NCBI RefSeq assembly: GCF_010183535.1 | Contig: NC_071330.1 | Span: 15,667,717 to 15,731,716 of the forward strand | Reading direction: 5' to 3' | Source of the DNA: Caenorhabditis remanei | Lineage: Eukaryota; Nematoda; Chromadorea; Rhabditida; Rhabditidae | Length of the DNA stretch: 64,000 bases | Part shown: positions 54,274 through 64,000 of the stretch, piece after piece | How the letters are laid out: each line of letters starts with the position of its first letter | How positions within the stretch are numbered: the first letter of the stretch is position 1 | The notes under the pieces: model-generated | Databases searched by the model: none | Seen by the model: only the letters and a program-made list of their open reading frames with translations | Told to the model about the DNA's origin: nothing | Made by a program: the position numbers and the translations under genes

Positions 54274-54976
54274 TAGATTTTCCAATAGTTAATTTTCGAA
54301 AATTTTCGAAAATCTGTAACTTTGTCAGACTTTGAGATTTTTGAGAAAAAATCAAATACAAAAAATTATTCACTCAAAAACCAAACCAAATCCAAAATAC
54401 TTATATCTTATGCATTCCACTGATACCCATACATATTACTCTGTCCCTTAGTGAAGTCATACTGTAGTGAAGGCGTATTCCAGTACCCCGCCGCGTCGAA
54501 TCCATGATGATGTCCAAAATTCTGCTGAAAACTTGGCTGAAAATTTTGCACCGTTTGGAATTGATAGTATTAATTGATAGTCGGAGTGGGCGGGGTTTGG
54601 TACACTTCGCTCCGCCCCTTTTTCACAGAAATTTCAGAGCTGTGCATTCTTTCCTATTTTTGTACCGATTGAAAAATGTTTCCACTTTTCCCAATGGTTT
54701 TTTATTCAAGAAATTTAACTTTTCACAGAAAACGTGGCTTAATACATCATTTTTAACAATGGATCTGCACACAAAGTACACACACAATAAAAATTATATT
54801 TTGGAGATGGTGGAGAATGAAAGTAATTAGAGTGTGAAAGGTTCATTCAAAAATTGATTGGTATCCTGGGAAACTGGTCCTGTTGAGATACAATCGACTG
54901 TGGCCAATCCATCATTGCCTCATTCTTCCTCATCTCTTTCTCTTGTTCTGTATTAATCCTCTCCATCCCTGTCAAA

Positions 54977-56618
54977 ATGTCTGTCACAAACGCTGTACTT
55001 GAAATACTCCATTCAAAAGTGTTCACTAATGAACATATTCTTGAAAACATTCTCAGTTATCTTTGTGATGACTTCAAGAAGAATTTGAATGTTAGATTGG
55101 TGAATAAATCAATAAATAACACATTTCTACGGCTAATTAGAAGAAATCATCGAACAATGAAGATTGAGTACGCTTACGATGTAGAACATGTTAAAACCAG
55201 GGAGAAGGATTATATTTATATCAATTATCGAAAAACCAATACCCACGATGTTCTCGGATACTTCATGTAAGATTTGATACATTCTTCTAACTTATAAATC
55301 AGTTTGCAGTTTTCTAAATACTGTAGTTGGTGTCAAAGTTGAGAAGATTACAACTAGAAGGTTATGGATGTTGGAAAATAAATTCATGCTCAGACTTCAT
55401 GACCTGATTCATTCTCAGCTGATTGGAACTAATGGTAAACTGTGTGAAAGAAACCTTATATTATGATCTACCTTTAAGGAACTCATATTCAATCACTGAT
55501 TAATTTGGAAGAAATATGCAATGGATGTGAGAAGTGTTCTAACATTGCCAAGAAGTGTCTAGAATATGGTCCATTGAGATTCAGTACACTACAAACTATG
55601 ACTTATTCAAAGAACTACAAGAAACTGCATGTGACTGATAAACTATTTGAAGACATTGCAGAGTACTGTATCTCGAAGTCAAAAAACAAAGAAGAGTGTT
55701 TCAAAGAGCTGGATAACACTATTCTCTCGAACATCTCTTGTGATAAACTTGCTATATGGGTTAATGAGTCCAAAGTACTCCCGGATGAAGACACAGATCC
55801 AATGTTTGACCATCGACATATGCCACGAGAAGTTATAGATATCATTCTGAGAAAATGGAATGTGAAATCACTCAAACTCAGTATGTTGCATATCACAAAT
55901 GAACAGATGTGTTGTATTGAATGGCTACGGTATGACTACTTCATTCGAGTCAGACTGAATGATCCATATTGGGAAACTAAGCATTCAGGTATTACTGTTA
56001 GCTCTGACTTGTTTTAAATTATAATTTCCAGATTTGAAATTCGATCATGTCGAAGTGAGTTTGTCTTATTCACTAGACTGTGTAAGAGGGTTGGGAAACC
56101 TCCCTCTAGAAACGAATCCTCCGGCAGGATACAACAATTTTATTCCGAATATCAGAAGAATGTTCCCAACAGATCAAATATCGATGGAACTTCCCCATTG
56201 GTATTTTGTACCCAGAATCGATATCGAGAAGAAAATGTCAACAATATTGCAAGTGGTCACTATGGAACAACATCAGAATTTGAGTTTAGACATTAAGTTT
56301 TTCGTGAATATTGGAATTGTCAAAATGCTCAATGAGGAGACGAATAAGGAAGAATTGTTAGGTATCGCTTCGGGATATGTTTTACAAGAAAAGCGGTTGC
56401 ACTGTTTCAAGAAATCGTCACCGTTCAATGCAGAACATGGTCCGGAAGTATTCCTTGACAATAAATGGATGGGCAGGAGATTCCAGGTAGAGCATGCTGA
56501 GAATCGATTCAATTTCAATTTGGATGTTTATATCAAGGAGAAGGAGTTGGAAGAGAAGTTCGATAAGAAACTTCTACAGGATAATCCTAATTCTTTTGTT
56601 AGACACTTTTTCGCATGA
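54977..56618 (+). CDS. F-box-like family protein, copy F5
   Basis: Exons 54977-55266, 55310-55434, 55479-55988 and 56032-56618 give 503 aa, starting MSVTNAVLEILHSKVFTNEH. Keeps all four exons of the ancestral layout. The acceptor of exon 3 is TTTAAG instead of TTTCAG. The Cys cluster is CNGCEKCSNIAKKC; then MFDHRHMPREVIDIILRKW; C-terminus YPNSFV-like with NPNSFVRHFFA. The promoter block at 54810-54905 is less well kept (GAAAGTAATTAGAGTGTGAA). AATAAA at 56639. Intact. Confidence 0.75.
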
Positions 56619-57154
56619 ACTGATTAATCTAAATTATGAATAAAGCGTTTTCGTCGGAATATCCTTGTTTTATGTGTGCTCCTGCTTTTGTTTCGTTTAC
56701 TACTTAAACAAGTGAGTACAGTGTCGGCGGCCAGAATGTTGCCGTTTGAACTTTCTCAGTGGTTAGTAATCCACTTTGATAGCTTAGCGAGGTATGAGGA
56801 ATGATGATTTTTTGTAGAACACTTTTGTACCTGTTGCTTTATTGTTTCTTTTTTATTTTCTTCGATTACTTTCCACATAAAACAAGGATTTCGACAAACA
56901 AGAGATGTGTGACTCCACCAATACATCATTCTGAACAATGGATCTGCACACAGAGTACACACACACAGACAATGAGGATTGAATTTGGGTGATGGATGGA
57001 GGATGAGAGTAATTAGAGTGTGAAGAGGTCATTGATTGACATCTATGAGAAAGTGGCCTTGTTTAGATAGAATCGATTGTGCGCATTCACTCATTCCTTC
57101 ATTCCTCCTTCTCTCTTTCTCCCGTTCTGCACGCTTTTCTTCTTCTCTGTCAAA

Positions 57155-58788
57155 ATGTCTGTCACAAACTCTGTACCTGAAATATTCTATGCAAAAGTAT
57201 TCACCAATCAACATATTCTTGAAAACATTCTCAGTTATCTCTCAGATGACTTCAGGAAGAATTTGGATGTTAGATTGGTAAATAAATCAATAAATAACAC
57301 ATTTCTACGGCTAATTAGAAGAAATCATCGAAAAATGAAGATTGAGTACGCTTACGACATAGAAAATTCATTCACACGATCGAAGGATTTTATTTATATC
57401 AATTTTCGGAAAATCTATACCCACGATGTTGTCGGATACTTCATGTGAGGTTTGATATATTTTTCTAACTTATAAATCAGTTTGCAGTTTTCTAAATACT
57501 GTAGTTGGTGTCAAAGTTGAGAAGATTACGACAAGAAGGTTATGGCTGTTGGAAGAGATATTCAAGCGTAGACTTCATGACCTCATTCATTCTCAATTGA
57601 TTGGGACTAATGGTAAACTTTGTCAAAAAAACCGTATATTTAACATCTTCTTTTCAGGAACACACATCCAAACAGTGATTGGATTGGAGGAAGCATGTGA
57701 TGGGTGTGAGAAGTGTTCCAACATTGCTAAGAAGTGTATAGAATATGGTCCATTAAGATTCAGTACACTACAAACTATGACTTATTCAAAGAACTACAAG
57801 AAACTACATGTAACTGATAAACTATTCGAAGACATTGCAGAGTACTGTATCTCTAAGTCAAAAAACAAAGAAGAATGTTTCAAAGAACTGGATAAAACTA
57901 TTCTCTCGGCCATCTCTTGTGATAAACTCGCTATTTGGATCAGTGAGACCAGAGTAATCCCGGATGAAGAAATGCGTGACCACATGCATATGCCACGAGA
58001 AGTTATAGATACCATTCTGAGAAAATGGAATGTAAAATCGATAAAACTTAATATATTGCATTACACGAATGAATCAGAGTGCAGAATCGAATGGCTACAG
58101 TATGACTATTTCACTCGAGTCAGATTGAAGGATCCATATTGGGAAACTAAGCAATCAGGTATTAATGTGATACCTTACATGTTCTATTTCATAATTTTCA
58201 GATTTGAAATTTAACCATGTCGAAGTAAGTTTATCCTATTCACTAGACTGCGTAAAAGGCTTGGGAAACCTTCCTGGAGAAACGGAACCTCCGGCAGGAT
58301 ACGACAATTTCATTCCAAATATCAGAAGACTGTTTCCGACAGATCAAATATTGATGGAACTGACCCATTGGTATTTTGTACCCAAAATCGATATCGAGAA
58401 GAAAATGTCAACTATATTAAAAGTGGTCACCATGGAAATACACAAGAAGTTGAGTTTAGATATCAAGTTTTTTGTGGAATCAGGAATTGTCAAAATGCTC
58501 AATGAGGAGACAAATAGGGTAGAATTGTTGGGAGTCGCTTCGGGATATGTTCATCAAGAGAAGAGGCTGCATTGTTTCAAGAAGTCTTCACCTTTCAACG
58601 GAAATCATGGTCCGGAAGTATTCCTTGACAATAGATGGATTGGTAGAAGATTTCAAATGAGAAATACTGTCAATCAATTCAATTTCAATTTGGATGTTTA
58701 TATCAAGGAGAAGGAATTGGAAGAGAAATTCGATAAGGAACTTCTACAAGAATATCCTAATTCTTTCGTTGGACACTTTTTTGCATAA
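57155..58788 (+). CDS. F-box-like family protein, copy F6
   Basis: Exons 57155-57444, 57488-57612, 57658-58158 and 58202-58788 give 500 aa. Residues about 13-62 (EIFYAKVFTNQHILENILSY, then VRLVNKSINNTFLRLIRRN) look like an F-box. Residues 97-137 are IFLNTVVGVKVEKITTRRLW and HDLIHSQLIGTN. Residues about 152-165 hold CDGCEKCSNIAKKC (C-X2-C-X2-C-X6-C, possible metal site, inferred). The remaining 330 residues contain ECRIEWLQYDYFTRVRLKD and FIPNIRRLFPTDQILMEL, and end YPNSFVGHFFA. An in-frame ATG at 57077 would lengthen it, but alignment to the other copies supports 57155. Exon 3 is 9 nt shorter than in F1/F2/F5. AATAAA near 58809. Promoter block 57001-57081. Confidence 0.75.
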
Positions 58789-58809
58789 GCTAATCAAATT
58801 AAATCAATG

Positions 58810-59262
58810 AATAAATCGTTCACATTTAACACCTTGTCTTCGTTTCAGTTTTCGAGTTCCGAGTACTTGTAGACTTTTTTCAGATTCTTTCATTGTGGAG
58901 ATTTCATATCCAAAAAAATTTAAATTTAGCATAATACGGGGTTATAAAGATTTTCGGCTCAAAACTGTCTTGTATTTAACATTCTAGGTTTAGGGTTGAC
59001 TGGAATCCGATAGTTTCAAAATTTTCGGGGTGTATGCGCCTTTGAAATACAGTATCCCAGTAGTTTTGTACACAACGAGGAGTATATGCCATTCAAATAT
59101 ACATATCCCTCAACTTTTGAAATTCGCCATTGAACGATTACTCATTATTACACAAGTACACATGTGATACTCAGGTTTGAAGGTTATACAATAAAGAGTG
59201 AAATGAATAAAAGAGACGCAGAGAAATAGAGAACACAAGTGACCCCGTCCCCTCAGAAAGAA
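58810..59262. other. No gene seen
   Basis: AT-rich intergenic sequence between F6 and the next gene. No element ends recognised. Confidence 0.4.
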
Positions 59263-60417
59263 TGAAGAATTCATTCATGCAGACAAGGCGTGCTAACGGA
59301 ATGCGCGCCGCCGACTATTTGCTTTTTTTTGAATCCTCATTAATTTCTGCTATTTTTGAATTGTTTGAGGTAAGTAAAACTCCAAAATTTTGGGAAAATG
59401 ACCTAGATTTGGGTATCTAAGCCACCAACAAGTTGTGTTAACCGATTTTTTTGGGATTTTCTAGTATTTTTTGATGAAAATTTGTAATAGCTTGTAGTCT
59501 AAGTTCGAGTTACTAAGGTCTGCACGTGAAAATCTATTGTTTCATCCAAGCATTTGATATTCGATACCAAAAACCGGCAAAAAACCCTAAGAATGCAGAA
59601 TTTTGCAGTTTTTCTGGATTTTCCTGTGTTTTGTAAGTAGAAAACTACCAGAAAAACACATCCTGCTTTTTCTGCAATTTCAAATATAAAAATCTTAATT
59701 TCTATATCAAAAACTGGTTGAAAACAGTCTAAAATCGCTCAGGAGCATCATATTTTTGAAAACGCGTTCAAGGTGCGCCAGACAAATTATATATTTATTG
59801 TTTTTGGTGGAAATTATCAATTAAAACGGGTCCAAAAAGTGTTTAGGGTTAAAAATTAAAAATTTTCGATTTCCACTCTGAAAACTAGTTGAAAACTGTC
59901 TGAAATTGGTCAGATTTACCATATTTTTGATGACGCGTCAAAGGTGCGCCAGCCAGATGTAATTTTGGTTGAAAAAACGGCAAGAATACTGCATTCAGGA
60001 AAAAAACTTTATCGCCATTTTTTGTGATTAAAATCAAAAATTTGCAGATTTCTCTCCAAAATCGAAAAGGCCGTGGAGAAATGGAACAAGCTCGTGGTCC
60101 CAGAAAAGTAAGTTTTGATACATTTTACGATTTACGAGATGTAACCATTTTTTTGAATATTTCAGCAAGACGACGGAATCCTACGTAATCACTGCGAAAG
60201 ACTTCATCGAAATGTACCAAAGCCATTTTGGCGTCCTCCAAAAAACCGTCACGACGACAATCAATATCGAGAAAGTCTTCATGAAGAAATTTGACGGGAG
60301 AACCATTAAGGTAATTAATTTTTAATTATGGTTCATAATTAGTAAACGTTTATTATAGGACGCCACCATGGCGATGATGGGGTTGCTGAACGAAATCATG
60401 GAGAAAGATGGAGAATA
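59263..60417 (+). CDS. Gene with short helical C-terminal part, unknown function
   Basis: The last three exons are clear: 60048-60107 (after TTTGCAG; frame FLSKIEKAVEKWNKLVVPE), 60165-60310 (NKTTESYVITAKDFIEMYQS, then GVLQKTVTTTINIEKVFMKK) and 60360-60417 (DATMAMMGLLNEIMEKDGE, stop). The three join in one coherent, helix-rich frame of about 87 residues. A likely first exon ends at 59369 (ATGs at 59263, 59278 and 59301; MRAADYLLFFESSLISAIF), but its phase does not match the coherent frame, so either an exon is missing from my model or the 5' part is untranslated. The large intron holds two 85-bp repeat units with the CGCGTCAAAGGTGCGCCAG motif. Family not recognised. Confidence 0.4.
59708..59957 (+). 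repeat. Two ~85-bp repeat units with GCGTCAAAGGTGCGCCAG
   Basis: Units at about 59708-59786 and 59878-59957 share ACTGGTTGAAAACAGTCT-type text, CATATTTTTGA, then ACGCGTCAAAGGTGCGCCAG. Inverted copies lie at 63062-63145 and 63224-63300. Confidence 0.75.
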
Positions 60418-61995
60418 ACTTTGTGATTAAATTTTTTGGTTCTTTTTCATCATTTTTTCCTAATATGAAGTAAATATCAATGTTCGAATTTTTAAAAATT
60501 GACTATCAGGCTCGTAACTCAGCTATTTTAAGCTACAAACCAAAAAAAAATCGGTTAGAAACTCAAGATGTTTCAGATTTTCGAAATGTTTCGAAAATCC
60601 CGAAATCACAATCTACCCTATCTCACTCAACTTCGTGTCGAGACCCATAAAACTTATATTTTTAGTATCAGCAGGTCAAGCAAGACGGTTCAGAAAAGTA
60701 TAATCACGCCTACATTTGACAAATCTGAAAAAATGGGTCAAAACTGAAAATTTCAGAATATAGGCATGATTATACTTTTTTAAAGCGTCTTAACGCGCTG
60801 ATTCTGTATATACCAGTCGGTTCACGTCGCCTAACGGCGACTGAACCTCCTTCTCAACACCACCCTTCTAGGTGTTACAGCGCCTGCGGCGCTTCTCATA
60901 TGGTTCAAACAATCGGGGTATCAGAATTCTCTTTTTCTTCTGGTCCTATAACTTTTCTTCGATTGTTGGTAGTTTTTATTAGCTGAGCAACCCGTTCCAG
61001 AGAGAACAATTTAAACACTCCTACTTTTCTGATAATATTTCGACAAATTACTTCAGAAGAACAGGAACTTGGTAACTCTATTTTCCCTCTCATCAATAGA
61101 CAGGCGATCCTCTGAATATAAAGTTTCAACTTTTGATTGATCGGCGGCGATGCCGCCACCCTCCTCTGAATATGGCAAATATGGCAAACTAAGGCCATAT
61201 TTAAACAAATTCATATTCTAGAATTTGCTTCTTTTTTGAAGGTAACCGAGCTACGACAAAGTTCCTCATTCAGAAATCACTGGTTTCAGAATTAACTGTA
61301 CTAAATACAGGAAATGTGTTCTTTGCCTGACTGAGAAACCTTTTACCAAAATATAATTTCCTTTTCTCATCTTCAAAAGATGCGTTTAAAGTATTCTTTT
61401 GAAGTTTTTGACTAATCAGCGGCGATGCCGCCTCCCTCCCCCAAATTCTTTAAAGATTTAGTTCATATACACGGAAATCTTCTTTTAGTTTAATTTGATC
61501 CAAAACGTTCTGCTTTCTGAATATTTCACTGTTCGGCGGCGATGCCGCCTCTCTTCTCTGGAATACTTCGAAACTAAAACTTTTTTAGATATTTCTAAGT
61601 TCAAAAGTTAAAGAAGCACCTTATTTAGCCTATTTCGATTTCAATCCTTTTCATTCGTACCTGAGTGCTTCACAAAAATTCTCAAAGTTCTTAAAGAAAG
61701 CAAAACTTCTTGATTCCCCTAAATATCTCACTCTTAACATGTCTACCTCTAAGTTCCTGATCGTTTTCTTTTATTTTTTCTATTGTGATTGTGTTAGTGG
61801 GTTTTCGTTCATCATCTCGAATAAAAACTAACTAACTAAAAAAACAAAGAAAAGCATTTTGAGTTTTTAAACAGATTCGGACGAAAGGTTTATTGTTAAC
61901 TACTCAGTTTCTGACTCGGTGTTTGTAGGATTGTGAATTTTTAAACACCGTCAAAGTTGGACCTCATTCATCCCTTCTGACAGAATTGTAGCGGT
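60418..61995. repeat. Gene-poor region with repeated GC-rich hairpins
   Basis: GGCGGCGATGCCGCC (or one base changed) occurs at about 61144, 61421 and 61534; GTCGCCTAACGGCGAC at 60828 and CAGCGCCTGCGGCGCT at 60879 are similar hairpins. Between them are Pro/Ser/Phe-poor, pyrimidine-rich segments of unclear nature. The region ends near 61840 with AATAAAAACTAACTAACTAA, which looks like the tail of a retroposed element. The 97-codon minus frame at 60905-61198 has no recognisable features. Confidence 0.45.
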
Positions 61996-62099
61996 GTGTA
62001 CAGAGTCAACAGAAAGATAGCTACTCCACCCTTTTGTTCTAAAATCTCGACCATAATTACAACTTTCATATACTCACTGTCTATGCTCTTATCAAAACA

Positions 62100-62460
62100 A
62101 AAAACCAAAAAGCTTTTCGGACCTGGCGGGAACGAACTCTCTACCCCATGGGTGAGAATCATCTGCGTAGACCGCTACTCCAAATATGCGCGGCCGCGGC
62201 GCTCTCGAGAATGCAGTCAAGAAACACCGAGTCAGTAGTTTTGAGCTTTCAACCACCCTGTCGGGACACACCTTTTCTCAACGCTTTCTACTGTTGAAAT
62301 CGACATCGTCTCCAGAAGACGTCAAATTTGAAATTTTTGAAAAAAGAAAAGTTCGGGCATCAACTAAGCCTAATTTCCAATCTATCTATCTAGGTTTCAT
62401 AAAAATCGGTCCACTACGGAGGGAGTTATGATCAGCGACAAATAAACGGACACACGGATC
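62100..62460. other. Possible transposon end with tRNA-like text
   Basis: On the minus strand 62115-62185 reads GGAGTAGCGGTCTACGCAGA (box A-like) and GAGAGTTCGTTCCCGCC (weak box B-like). The stretch to the right includes ATCCGTGTGTCCGTTTATTT (minus strand), a text type seen in nematode repeats. No ends or TSD determined. Confidence 0.25.
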
Positions 62461-63061
62461 TGTTGAATATTATTAGTAAAGATAACTTTCATGGGTCTTG
62501 CCACGAATGGAACGTAGATACGGTAGGTTTTATGAGTTTGAGAATTTCGAAAAACACATTTTGAAACATTCGCATAGAGTGTGTTTTGGTAACCGTTGCT
62601 GAGAACAGCTAGATGAAAGCAAACAAACGGAGAGAGTGTGTGTCATGGAGAGAGTGTTAGAGAATCAGAGACATGTGGTGAAGGTCAGTCTCCGCCCCCT
62701 CAACACCCCGTCGATTCTTTTCCTTCCCCCTAACCAAAAGTCTCTCGAGATGCCTTAACGGAATAGGCGTTATATTGATTTTTATTAAATTCTAATTTAT
62801 TTTTTCTATTATTTTTCTTATATATCCGTTGTGGACCATTTGAAGGTGAGTAACTATTGAGAAATGTATGAAATGTATAGTTTTCGGTCTAAAATTGGTA
62901 TATTTTTGGTATTATTCCCATTGGAAACCCCGAAATTTCCATTTTTCCATGATTTTTCTGCTTTTCTGTTTGGAAACAAGTTTTTGATAAAAATTGAATA
63001 AAAAATGCCCAACTGTCGACAGAAACCGAACATTTCGTGAACAAATCCCCATTTTACAACT

Positions 63062-63300
63062 GACTGGCGCACCTTGGACGCGTTTTCAAAAATATGGTGC
63101 ATCTGACCAATTTCAGACTGTTTTCAACCAGTTTTTCAAAGTGGAAATTGAGATTTATATATTTTCAATTTTAAATACATTTTTGACGCGTTTTATCCGA
63201 CAAAAACGACAATATATACATTGTCTGGCGCACCTTGGACGCGCTTTCACAAATATTGTGCATTTGGTCAATTTCCGACAGTTTTTTTCAACGAATTTAA
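63062..63300 (-). repeat. Two inverted ~85-bp repeat units (same family as 59708-59957)
   Basis: CTGGCGCACCTTGGACGCG at 63062 and 63224, each followed by a T-rich segment, GGTCAATTTC-type text and GACAGTTTTTTTCAAC or GACTGTTTTCAACCAG. Confidence 0.75.
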
Positions 63301-63320
63301 AATGATTTCAGTGTTTTCAG

Positions 63321-63681
63321 AACTGCCCACTGTTCAAAGTGCAGACGATTGGATGGCTTCAACATTCACTTGCTTCATATTGATTGCTGCAAGCGCAGTG
63401 CTGACAGCTGTAAGGTAATCGTTAGATTTGTAGAAAAAGTAATACAGCTACATTTTAGAGCAAGAGGATCACCATTTGCTTGTGATGTTCCACAAACTTA
63501 TTCTGGTGAATGGGCGCAAACTGCTGAAGTAGAATGTTTCATGAAAGGACTTCATTTTCCATGGAATGTGAGAAACCACGATTCTCCGCTACAACGAGTT
63601 CCGCTCGATGGAGCCGAGCCAAGAAATTTTTGTTCAAAGTTTAAAAAGTGTACTATTCCTCTTTATTTCCTCTTATTATAA
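63321..63681 (+). CDS. Innexin-like gene fragment (first TM and loop)
   Basis: Exons 63321-63414 and 63459-63681, joined across a 44-bp intron in frame. The protein reads ELPTVQSADDWMASTF, a hydrophobic helix FILIAASAVLTAV, then GSPFACDVPQTYSGEWAQTA and EVECFMKG. The GxPhxCxVPxxYSxxWxxxxExxC pattern and the preceding helix fit the N-terminal part of innexins, the invertebrate gap-junction proteins (family knowledge). Full innexins are about 350-450 aa with four TM helices; here the frame ends about 55 residues later (CTIPLYFLLL, stop) with no further TM domains, so it is truncated. The 5' exon may be near 62848 (TTTGAAG|GTGAGT), but no ATG was fixed. Confidence 0.55.
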
Positions 63682-64000
63682 TATTATTTTCATATTTCTT
63701 CTGTTATAATTCAAATCTCTTATTGCCTCCTCTTTCCCATAAGTCATCTTCTATTTGTTAACCTTTTGGCCCCTGTGCCCTTTGTTCTATTTTCTGTATT
63801 TGTAATATTACTTCTTTTCATCTCTAACCCCTCAAACCCCACCCCTATTTCTCACTCTTCACCTTACACCCCACGATCGTCCCCCCCATCAATTGTTAAT
63901 TAACTGTTAAAGTCTCTAAATAAACTTGTTATTGAAAAGAGCAAGTCTACTGACCACCCATCACGAAACGGACAAGATATTCATTCTAGTCTAATTTAAA
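63682..64000. other. Pyrimidine-rich tail region
   Basis: C/T-rich sequence with AATAAA at 63919, possibly the 3' UTR of the innexin-like fragment or the tail of another transcript. No coding exon seen. Confidence 0.35.

Noticed and set aside
26650..58788. A full toxin-antidote element
   Set aside because: The F-box-like family would fit an antidote role by analogy, but I see no candidate partner gene with matching evidence; left as a low-level inference only.
62185..62212. GCGGCCGC and CTCGAG close together, like a cloning linker
   Set aside because: No vector sequence follows, and a GCGGCCGCC also occurs at 32191 in ordinary sequence; likely chance.

Overview
The window is nuclear DNA of a nematode of the genus Caenorhabditis or a close relative. 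The evidence is many 43-60 bp introns with GT..TTTTCAG borders, AT-rich spacers, a dense load of nematode-type DNA transposons, Helitrons and MITEs, and lineage-specific gene families with almost no conserved housekeeping genes. It reads like a fast-evolving chromosome-arm region. All gene models are built by hand from frame, splice sites and comparison of paralogues inside the window. No database search was possible.

Layout. 0.3-4.6 kb: a decayed Helitron (Rep N-terminus and Pif1-like helicase on +), split by a palindromic hAT-type element. 5.9-7.9 kb: retroelement Gag-like fragments on both strands. 7.9-11.7 kb: a decayed hAT transposon carrying a Tc1/mariner element, which itself carries a MITE. 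13.7-15.1 kb: a second mariner. 15-18 kb: scattered minus-strand exon-like pieces and hairpin MITEs. 18.2-20.4, 29.4-31.9 and 39.0-40.6 kb: three homologous AT-rich blocks. 21-24 kb: a series of GC-rich CTGGCGCGCGTT-type motifs lying in and downstream of a five-exon gene (22.8-25.5 kb, -) with a Pro/Gln-rich start and an Arg-rich tail.

The core is 26.6-58.8 kb. Six intact copies of one F-box-like gene (about 500 aa; three on -, three on +) are interleaved with three copies of a second family of small acidic proteins (one intact, one interrupted by a MITE, one a remnant). A tandem array of five GIY-YIG nuclease domains of the ANKLE1/LEM-3 type lies at 36.0-39.0 kb (-). The segment 40.6-46.5 kb (-) is an inverted duplicate of 48.4-53.8 kb (+), around a spacer of about 1.9 kb. 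The pairing gives empty sites that date several transposon insertions: a hAT MITE in a coding exon, a 9-bp-TSD palindromic MULE-like element, and a hAT MITE in an F-box gene promoter.

58.8-64 kb holds the 3' exons of an unknown helical-protein gene, a region of repeated GC-rich hairpins, and the first transmembrane/loop part of an innexin-like gene.

Most notable: the F-box family with a shared ~90 bp promoter block, the GIY-YIG array next to it, and at least four different hAT-type MITEs (8-bp TSDs) whose interiors are expansions of a short GC-rich motif (TTCCGC, TTGCCG, TCTCCGA, GGCCCG).
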